A DNA stretch of 64,000 bases from positions 1-64,000 of the forward strand of contig JAZURE010000032.1 of assembly GCA_045606045.1 (NCBI GenBank), read 5' to 3'. The translations under genes and the position numbers were made by a program. The DNA comes from RGIG8748 sp045606045. Lineage in GTDB: Bacteria > Bacillota > Clostridia > UMGS1810. Every line of letters starts with the position of its first letter. The first letter of the stretch is position 1. The notes under the pieces are model-generated. The model was not told the origin of the DNA, made no database searches, and saw only the letters and a program-made list of their open reading frames with translations. Shown here piece after piece: positions 36,280 through 41,554 of the stretch.

Positions 36280-36301
36280 AAAATTTTTTGCACTTTTTCG
36301 C
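36280..36301 (-). repeat. Right terminal inverted repeat
   Basis: Exact inverted copy of 34483-34504, just upstream of the strong leftward promoter. Confidence 0.75.
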
Positions 36302-36309
36302 GGAAAATA

Positions 36310-36338
36310 TTTACTATTTTCTCGGTTTGTGTTATAAT
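36310..36338 (+). promoter_or_regulatory. Rightward promoter of the structured RNA/97-aa gene unit
   Basis: TTTACT, 17-base spacer, TATAAT, beginning 9 bp outside the right inverted repeat. The predicted RNA start (about 36345) coincides with the first base of a long inverted repeat. Confidence 0.8.
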
Positions 36339-36344
36339 ATAGGC

Positions 36345-36520
36345 ACCACACAAAAATTATATAATGGTTACACTATTGAAAGTGCCTCATTTCGTCAAAA
36401 AATGTAGGCTCTACTTTTCGCATTTTCGATAGTGTAGAAAAATTTTTGTGTGGTAGCAAATCGGAGCTTGCGTTTTTTATGCGTGTAGCTGCGATATGGG
36501 CTACACGCATTTTTATTTTT
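36345..36520 (+). ncRNA. Structured RNA: stand-alone ncRNA or attenuating leader
   Basis: The predicted transcript folds into a long outer stem, ACCACACAAAAATT (36345-36358) with AATTTTTGTGTGGT (36441-36454). An inner stem pairs TACACTATTGAAA (36369-36381) with TTTTCGATAGTGTA (36423-36436). A small GCAA/TTGC hairpin follows, then an 11-bp perfect terminator (ATGCGTGTAGC/GCTACACGCAT, 36479-36510) with TTTTATTTTT. The terminator lies just before the ribosome binding site of the 97-aa gene. It may thus be a regulated leader or an independent RNA of about 175 nt. No known family recognised. Confidence 0.6.
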
Positions 36521-36537
36521 AGGAGGCTATAACATCT

Positions 36538-36831
36538 ATGAAAAAATTAAAAACCTGGCAATTAGTATTACTTATTATCTTTTATCCCGTAGGGCTTGTA
36601 TACTTTATTGTATGGCTGTGCAAAAGAAACAAGGTGCAAGCGGTACCCGCTCCGAAAAAAGACGAAAGCTATTATTTTGATTTAGTATTTGTAAATAAGG
36701 GCAGTAAAGTATACCATAACGACCAAATGTGCGCCGAGAGCCGTAATTGTAACTCTGTAGAAATGCACGAAAAGGACGCTATAAAAAAAGGGTTGCACCG
36801 TTGCAAAAGATGTTACGGCAATATAGAATAA
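36538..36831 (+). CDS. 97-aa membrane protein with C-terminal cysteine domain (probable lysogenic-conversion gene)
   Basis: N-terminal transmembrane helix (about residues 9-28), charged linker, then a small domain with a C..H/C-type metal-site pattern: GSKVYHNDQMC ... IKKGLHRCKRC. This resembles the Ada-like metal-binding module found in various nucleases and surface proteins. It is transcribed opposite to the phage late genes from its own promoter and flanked by terminators, the layout of a phage moron. AGGAGG lies about 11 bases before the ATG. Function unknown. Confidence 0.75.
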   Translation: MKKLKTWQLVLLIIFYPVGLVYFIVWLCKRNKVQAVPAPKKDESYYFDLVFVNKGSKVYHNDQMCAESRNCNSVEMHEKDAIKKGLHRCKRCYGNIE

Positions 36832-36840
36832 TAAAACGAA

Positions 36841-36870
36841 AAAGGCAGAGGCTAATAAGCCCCTGCCTTT
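36841..36870. terminator. Bidirectional terminator
   Basis: Hairpin AAAGGCAGAGGC/GCCCCTGCCTTT with one mismatch, A-rich before and T-rich after, placed between the convergent 97-aa gene and the phage operon end. Confidence 0.8.
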
Positions 36871-36875
36871 AATGT

Positions 36876-37433
36876 TTAGTCGCTTTCGTCCTCGTCGGCT
36901 CCGTTGTAGCATTTTGCTTTTGCCTCGTCTATTGTTTTTGTGATTTCGGCGAGGTATTTTTCTTGAGCTGCTCTAATTTCTGCGATATTGTTTTGTACGG
37001 TGTTTCTTAATATATGTGTTGCGCCCGTACCTGGGTGTTGTACCTTAAAGCCGTATACCTCGTTGTCGTAACGCATAAATTTTCTTGCGCCGTCTTTTGG
37101 TATAGAGTGCGGCTCCGTACCAAACTCTATCCAATGCGGCGAGGCGTGCGAGGGTAGCTTGCCCTTTTTCTTTACTTTCTGCCAAGAGTAAAAGCCTATT
37201 TGTAGCGTTGGTTGCCCCGTTTTGTAATTTATCATAGCCCAAGAGCCTATATGGTTTTTTATTCTTTTCGAGCGTGGCGGCAAGTCTGCTCGTAATTTCT
37301 TGCGTATTACTTTTGCGGACTCTCTTAACGCGGTTTTTGATAAATTTACAAGTGTTTTCTTTACCTCGGGGCTTACATCTATAAACTTAATCTCTACACC
37401 GTTTTTATTATATAAAGTTTTAGGGGTTGCCAT
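36876..37433 (-). CDS. HK97 gp10-like head-tail/tail-completion protein at an unusual position
   Basis: 185 residues resembling the HK97 gp10 family: N-terminal helix with VKKTLVNLSKTALRESAKVIRKKL, an R-x-G-x-W-like core, the diagnostic SPHWIEFGTEPHSI, and a C-terminal helix ILRNTVQNNIAEIRAAQEKY. gp10 proteins normally sit between head closure and tail completion genes; that slot (52868-52891) is empty here, while this copy is the last gene of the late operon beyond the endolysin. It could supply the missing function from a displaced locus, or be an unrelated acquisition. Confidence 0.7.
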   Translation of the reverse strand: MATPKTLYNKNGVEIKFIDVSPEVKKTLVNLSKTALRESAKVIRKKLRADLPPRSKRIKNHIGSWAMINYKTGQPTLQIGFYSWQKVKKKGKLPSHASPHWIEFGTEPHSIPKDGARKFMRYDNEVYGFKVQHPGTGATHILRNTVQNNIAEIRAAQEKYLAEITKTIDEAKAKCYNGADEDESD

Positions 37434-37520
37434 TGCATTACTCCTTTCTAAATGCGAAAAGGCGACGGGCGCAGTTTCCCGCTATCCCGCCGCCCTTTCT
37501 TTATGTGAATTTAAGGAGGA

Positions 37521-38663
37521 CTATTTAAGCAGCTCGTTTACGCGCTTTTGTACGGCGGAGTAGTCGTACCCCGCTGCCTCGAGCTTGTTTTTTCGAGCTG
37601 CGCCGCTGCCCCATTTTCCCGCTATAACCTCGCGGGCGATTTCGTCAACGGTCTTTACGGGCACGCCTGCCGAAACAGCGGAGCCGCTTTCGGTTGTAAT
37701 ATAGGTGCTGTAGCCCGCCGCCTTGAGTTTCTTCTCCATAGCCTCGGCGTTAGCTTTTACGCTGTACGCCCCTACTTGTACCTTGTAATAGCCGCCGTTC
37801 TGTACGATATATGTATCAAAGCCCGCAGCTTTCAGCTTTGCCTCAAGAGTCGCAGCGTTTGCCTTATTGCTAAAGGCTCCCGTTTGTACTCTATAAAGAG
37901 TCTTTGCGGGCTCCGTAGGCTTTGCGGAGGGTTGTGTTATGCCGTCGAGATATTTTTTTACAAGTGCCTTAAATTTTTTCCAATTAGTTAAGGCTGTAGC
38001 TGCATTTGTGCTGCCGAAAATATACGACGGGCACCACTTTTCGCCAGGTACGAGCGTAGTACATTGCTTGTCTATATCAGCAATACTCTTTCCCGCCGAT
38101 TTATTAACCCAATATGTATGGGTAACAAGATTGTCAATAGTGAGCCCGTGTCGCCATAACAGCCAGGCGGCAAGGCGGGCGGCATTGTCTTTTGCTTTTT
38201 CGTCGTGAGCTGTCGTATCGCCCATAATAACCTCAATACTTAAACTTGTCATATTTCCGCCGCCGTTTGTGCTGCCGTCGCCTGCGTGCCAAGATACTTC
38301 GGCAGAGCCGAGAGCGTCGGCGGCACACATACCCGTACCTGCGCGGAGATTTTGCCAAGCTGCAACATCATCTACATAAAAATGCACCCTCGCCGATAGC
38401 ATATTTTCATTATATGTTGCTCTTGTATACTGCTCTGCGTCGTCGTATACATTGTCGAGGTCGTTCGTGTTGTGAATTGTTACGCTTAAAACCTTTCCCG
38501 TGTTATTTGTTAATAGTTTTTCGCTTTTGTATAGAGAGTTTGCGCCAAAGCCTGCTTTTTTTGCCTTTGTGCTATCTTTCCAACGGGTGCCGTTAGGTAT
38601 AATTTTCTCATTTACGGTAAGCCCGTTAATTTTATATGTTGCGTTAGGTGTCAAAAGTGCCAT
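37521..38663 (-). CDS. Phage endolysin: N-acetylmuramoyl-L-alanine amidase with SPOR and Cpl-7 domains
   Basis: 380-residue lytic enzyme. The amidase-2 domain (about 50-230) shows zinc-site residues in VTIHNT, SWHAGDG and KWCPSYI. Two SPOR-type repeats follow (LYRVQTGAFSNKANAATLEA and YYKVQVGAYSVKANAEAMEK, about 258-330), then a C-terminal Cpl-7-like wall-binding motif (VDEIAREVIAGKWGSGAARK). It releases progeny by cutting peptidoglycan. It sits 2 bp downstream of the holin. Confidence 0.93.
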   Translation of the reverse strand: MALLTPNATYKINGLTVNEKIIPNGTRWKDSTKAKKAGFGANSLYKSEKLLTNNTGKVLSVTIHNTNDLDNVYDDAEQYTRATYNENMLSARVHFYVDDVAAWQNLRAGTGMCAADALGSAEVSWHAGDGSTNGGGNMTSLSIEVIMGDTTAHDEKAKDNAARLAAWLLWRHGLTIDNLVTHTYWVNKSAGKSIADIDKQCTTLVPGEKWCPSYIFGSTNAATALTNWKKFKALVKKYLDGITQPSAKPTEPAKTLYRVQTGAFSNKANAATLEAKLKAAGFDTYIVQNGGYYKVQVGAYSVKANAEAMEKKLKAAGYSTYITTESGSAVSAGVPVKTVDEIAREVIAGKWGSGAARKNKLEAAGYDYSAVQKRVNELLK

Positions 38664-38665
38664 TT

Positions 38666-38920
38666 CTACGCCTCCGTTTTTTCTTTAAGTTTGTGCATAT
38701 ATTCGTCCGCCTGGATAGCCTCGGGAGTAAAGCTGTTATTTTTCCACCAAGCCCACAAAGTAGCCGCTACGGTAGCAGCAGCAGTAAGCCAAGCGTACAG
38801 CTCCTCCTCCGCGAAGGGCAGAGGGTTTTTGCCTAACATTGTTAAAATGGTATTAACCAGGGTAACAAAAAGCACAATAGCTCTTATAATGGTTTCTGTA
38901 GGTATTTTCTTATTTTGCAT
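38666..38920 (-). CDS. Phage holin
   Basis: 84-residue protein with two hydrophobic helices (about 10-30 and 43-60, the second WLTAAATVAATLWAWW) and a charged C-terminus; similar to phi-LC3/SPP1-type holins. The ATG at 38920 has AAGGAGG upstream; a longer reading is not needed. Directly ahead of the amidase. Confidence 0.88.
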   Translation of the reverse strand: MQNKKIPTETIIRAIVLFVTLVNTILTMLGKNPLPFAEEELYAWLTAAATVAATLWAWWKNNSFTPEAIQADEYMHKLKEKTEA

Positions 38921-38922
38921 TG

Positions 38923-39216
38923 TTATTCTCCTCCTTTTATTTCGTCTATTCTGTGGTGCGCTTGTTTGCAAGACTCCTCGCACCTGGTAATACGCTCGTT
39001 GTAGCTTTCGAGCGTGTGGTGTGTTTCTCTACTGTCCCTTTTCAAATCGTCAACGCCCGCTTTTATATAGCCAACATCCGAAATAAGCACGCCGTCGCTT
39101 TTTGCCTCGGCTTTGGTGTCCGCTTTTTCTCTTTGTCGAAAAGTAAGCCAGGAAAAAACGAAAGTTACCGCCATACCCGCGAGCGTACATAAGAGGTTTA
39201 TTGAAAATTCACTCAT
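38923..39216 (-). CDS. XhlA-like membrane-associated coiled-coil protein
   Basis: 97 residues: N-terminal transmembrane helix (about 6-26) followed by a charged coiled coil ending in RITRCEESCKQAHHRIDEIK. The size, topology and position next to the holin fit the haemolysin XhlA-type lysis accessory proteins, though in XhlA the helix is usually C-terminal. Probable lysis-module member. Confidence 0.65.
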   Translation of the reverse strand: MSEFSINLLCTLAGMAVTFVFSWLTFRQREKADTKAEAKSDGVLISDVGYIKAGVDDLKRDSRETHHTLESYNERITRCEESCKQAHHRIDEIKGGE

Positions 39217-39228
39217 AGCACATACTCC

Positions 39229-39411
39229 TTAATTGTATTCTTTGCCGATTGTTTCGAGCTCGGCGGCGGCTGTGCTGCGCATTTGTTGCAATTCCTCGTC
39301 GGTGCTGTATGCGATTTTAGCCTGCTCGATAATTTCCGCCTGCTTTTGGATAATATCAGCCTGCAAGCGAGTTACTATGCAGAGCCTCTCTATAACCTCA
39401 AGTAAGCTCAT
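39229..39411 (-). CDS. Small helical phage protein (60 aa)
   Basis: Entirely helical, charged 60-residue protein (LLEVIERLCIVTRLQADIIQ at the start). It overlaps the end of the next upstream gene by 14 bp. No family recognised; probably a structural or lysis accessory protein. Confidence 0.6.
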   Translation of the reverse strand: MSLLEVIERLCIVTRLQADIIQKQAEIIEQAKIAYSTDEELQQMRSTAAAELETIGKEYN

Positions 39412-39778
39412 TTTCGGAGCCCTCCTCGCTGTCGGGAGGTGTTGGAAATTTTACATCAAAGGGAAAGCCTGCTTGTGTAGGCAAGTCCCTTAATGCCTGG
39501 CGATACTCCGCCCAAGCTCCCTTGAATATTTTTGAAAGCGAGGTAATAAACTTTGTCGCAGAGGAGAGGTCGAGCCCGAGGCGGTCAAGGGACATTTGCG
39601 CGTCGCTGTTGTCGAGCAGCTTATTACGAATTTTGCGGGCAAGCGCTGCCGCCTCCTCCTCGTTACGCTCCTCACAAGCGGCGACGTATGCCGCTTTTAA
39701 TATTTCCTCGAGTTCTGCTTTTTTAGCTGCCGCCATTGCCTCAACCTGGGCGAGGCGTTTGTGGTAATTGTTGTTCAC
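39398..39778 (-). CDS. Tail-fibre-assembly-like protein
   Basis: 126 residues: a helical N-terminal half, then WAEYRQALRDLPTQAGFPFDV and KFPTPPD near the C-terminus, a motif seen in tail fibre assembly chaperones and small tail proteins. It overlaps the end of the reverse transcriptase gene by 38 bp. It may assist folding of the diversified baseplate protein (inference). Confidence 0.65.
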   Translation of the reverse strand: MNNNYHKRLAQVEAMAAAKKAELEEILKAAYVAACEERNEEEAAALARKIRNKLLDNSDAQMSLDRLGLDLSSATKFITSLSKIFKGAWAEYRQALRDLPTQAGFPFDVKFPTPPDSEEGSENELT

Positions 39779-40805
39779 GGTTTGAGCCCTCCAATTCCTT
39801 ATAGAATTTAATCATTTTACGCCGCTCGTGGTATGTATTCCCGCGAGCTGCATTTGCAAGCCAAGAAACGAGCGACTCGCGCGTAGTGCCTGGCGCATAG
39901 TCGCCGCTTTGCTCTTTGGCATATAGCTTTTTGAGCTTTCGGCGTTGCTTTCCTTGTTTCTTTTTATCCATTTTGCGTATAATCGCTCCCGAGTCGGTAA
40001 CGATAAAACGCCATTGCAGCAGCTTTACGCCCTGGCGGAGTGGATAAAGCGAGGTTTTGCCGTTGAGCTGTAGCCCGATAGCGTTTACTTGCTTTTCTAT
40101 CTCTGCGCGGCAATGCTGCAAAAATTCCTTGTCCTGGTGGACTAACACAAAGTCGTCCATATACCGTATATAATGCTTTACTCGGAGCCGCTCTTTTATA
40201 AAGTGGTCGAGGTCGTCGAGTACAGCAAGAGCTACGAGCTGCGATACCTGGGAGCCGAGCCCGATACCCGTATCGCCGCCGAAAGAGTCTACAATTTCGC
40301 AGGCTCGAGCCGCTATTTGCGTGTCGGTAACGCGCTTACATATTGCAGCCTTTGCTATATCGTGGCGTATACTCGGGAAATAGTGGTGTATATCACATTT
40401 AAGCACCCACCCGTCGCAGCCGTGAGCTTTATAATAACGGCGTAGATGTGCCGTCATACGGTTTAATGTATAATCGACTCCGCGCCCGCGCAGGCAGGCG
40501 CAATTATCGGTTATAAAAGACTTTGTTATCTGCTCGTAGAGTCCGTTATCACATAGCGAGCGTGGAAATTGTCGGTCTTTTAAGCGAGTTGCTACAATTT
40601 CCCGTCGTTTCGGCTCGTATATGGTAAAGTGTTGGTACCTATCTATTCTATATTTGCCGTTTAAGAGGCTTTCTCTCAATCGGTAAGTATTTTTTAAGGC
40701 GTTGCCCTCATAGCCTACGGTACTATCTTTCCAACGGATATTACGGCAGCTTTGTTTTAACCCCTTGTAGAGGTTGTCAAAAGATATAACTTGATTATAA
40801 GACAT
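39741..40805 (-). CDS. DGR reverse transcriptase
   Basis: 354-residue reverse transcriptase of the diversity-generating retroelement type. Visible motifs: WVLKCDIHHYFPSI (first catalytic aspartate, about residue 138), LGSQVSQL (183-190, matching the DGR pattern [IVL]GxxxSQ rather than the QGxxxSP of retroviral enzymes), and the catalytic YMDD at about 215-218. No maturase or endonuclease domain is present, so it is not a group II intron enzyme. It would copy the template RNA with errors at adenines. The start codon lacks a clear Shine-Dalgarno sequence. The template repeat lies 152 bp upstream. Confidence 0.95.
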   Translation of the reverse strand: MSYNQVISFDNLYKGLKQSCRNIRWKDSTVGYEGNALKNTYRLRESLLNGKYRIDRYQHFTIYEPKRREIVATRLKDRQFPRSLCDNGLYEQITKSFITDNCACLRGRGVDYTLNRMTAHLRRYYKAHGCDGWVLKCDIHHYFPSIRHDIAKAAICKRVTDTQIAARACEIVDSFGGDTGIGLGSQVSQLVALAVLDDLDHFIKERLRVKHYIRYMDDFVLVHQDKEFLQHCRAEIEKQVNAIGLQLNGKTSLYPLRQGVKLLQWRFIVTDSGAIIRKMDKKKQGKQRRKLKKLYAKEQSGDYAPGTTRESLVSWLANAARGNTYHERRKMIKFYKELEGSNREQQLPQTPRPG

Positions 40806-40957
40806 ATTAAAAAGGCGGACGCATAAAAAGGACTACCTCGTAAGGTACCTTTGTCGCCCGCAATATTCCCTCCTTTTCGGAGGTAGGACGGTCGCTCCTT
40901 GTGTGAGCTGCGCTGCTTTGGTCTTTCGACTACTTGAAAACGGGCTTTTCTCACAAT

Positions 40958-41081
40958 CGGGGGCGACTCCGTTAGCATTGTTCGCGTTGTTGTTGTTCAA
41001 CGCTCCCGAGGTATTCACATTGCGCTCGTTGTTCGCGTTCCCAGGGTTAGGGGAACGGAGCCAACAGTTACGCGCCGAGCC
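40958..41081 (-). repeat. DGR template repeat (TR)
   Basis: 124-bp non-coding repeat between avd and the reverse transcriptase. Read in the frame of the target it would encode 14 asparagine codons of the AAC/AAT form, including runs of four and two; such codons can change to many residues without giving stops when adenines mutate. It is the invariant source: compared with it, VR1 and VR2 differ only at its adenines. The 152-bp spacer before the reverse transcriptase matches in size the downstream region needed for cDNA priming in the Bordetella phage DGR. Confidence 0.95.
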
Positions 41082-41099
41082 AAAAAAATAGCAACCGCC

Positions 41100-41510
41100 C
41101 TACATTTCTTTGTACTTTTCCTTGTCGGACTTTATCCAGGCTTTTAATAAGTCGTCTGTCTTGAGTATTAACCCCGTCCAAAACTCTACTTTATCGCCCG
41201 AAATATAGCCCGCTCCGTATGCGTCGTCGATAAGGTCTAATAGAGCGTCAAGGTGCGCGTGCGCTTTGACTTGCTCCATACGGCGGTAGTTGTATTCCTC
41301 GGCATTTGTTACATATACCGAGTTCGCGTGCCGTATGCAAACACAAGCCTCGCGTACCTCCGCAGCTATCGGAGCCGCATACAGCCAACGGGTGCTCTTT
41401 GGAAAGTGTTTATCATTCTTTAATTGACTTAAAGAATAGTTTTTAAGCTCCCGCGCTTTATTTAATACTTGCAGCTTGCCCTCGCCTCTGTCGCCTTTCC
41501 TAACGCTCAT
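41100..41510 (-). CDS. Avd-type DGR accessory variability determinant
   Basis: 136-residue, mostly helical basic protein matching the four-helix-bundle accessory proteins of DGRs. The start (MSVRKGDRGEGKLQVLNKAR), the FPKSTRWLYA segment and ANSVYVTN are typical of Avd proteins in Firmicutes DGRs. Avd forms a pentameric barrel that binds the reverse transcriptase and template RNA. AAAGGAGG precedes the ATG. It lies between target gene 1 and the template repeat, the classic order. Confidence 0.88.
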   Translation of the reverse strand: MSVRKGDRGEGKLQVLNKARELKNYSLSQLKNDKHFPKSTRWLYAAPIAAEVREACVCIRHANSVYVTNAEEYNYRRMEQVKAHAHLDALLDLIDDAYGAGYISGDKVEFWTGLILKTDDLLKAWIKSDKEKYKEM

Positions 41511-41528
41511 ATTAAAACCTCCTTTTAA

Positions 41529-41546
41529 CCGCCTCTACCGAGGCGG
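41529..41546 (-). other. Post-VR1 hairpin (DGR target-recognition element)
   Basis: Seven-base-pair GC-rich stem CCGCCTC/GAGGCGG with a GGTA loop on the coding strand, 25 bp beyond the end of VR1 and 8 bp beyond the stop codon. The loop fits the GRNA tetraloop of the hairpin/cruciform needed for target recognition in the Bordetella phage DGR. It has no T-tract and the avd ribosome binding site follows at once, so it is not a terminator. Confidence 0.75.
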
Positions 41547-41554
41547 ATTGTCGA

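Larger units (their letters stand above)
34483..36301 (-). mobile_element. IS30-like element with passenger genes
   Basis: A 1.82-kb segment bounded by 22-bp perfect inverted repeats (34483-34504 and 36280-36301), each starting GCGAAAAAGTGC at its outer end. It contains an IS30-family transposase, a ribbon-helix-helix gene, two small genes, an internal terminator and a strong leftward promoter close to the right repeat. A plain IS30 is about 1.0-1.2 kb with one gene, so this is an enlarged relative. No matching target duplication is evident in the flanks. It lies exactly between the host tyrS gene and the phage genes, so the left prophage end may be this element's edge or lie within 50 bp to its left. 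Confidence 0.7.

Noticed and set aside
36345..36454. Inverted repeat pair as the ends of a second insertion sequence or as tracrRNA
   Set aside because: Only about 110 bp lie between the arms, with no gene inside, no CRISPR repeat or cas gene nearby, and a promoter precisely ahead; an RNA structure is the simpler reading.
39741..40805. Reverse transcriptase as retron, group II intron or abortive-infection RT
   Set aside because: There is no maturase domain and no msr/msd-like RNA. Avd, template repeat and two variable repeats are present and explain it fully as a DGR.
40833..41018. A short reading frame across the template repeat (MNTSGALNNNNANNANGVAP...)
   Set aside because: It is simply the template repeat read in the target frame; it has no ribosome binding site and runs into unrelated sequence. 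The repeat is a non-coding template.
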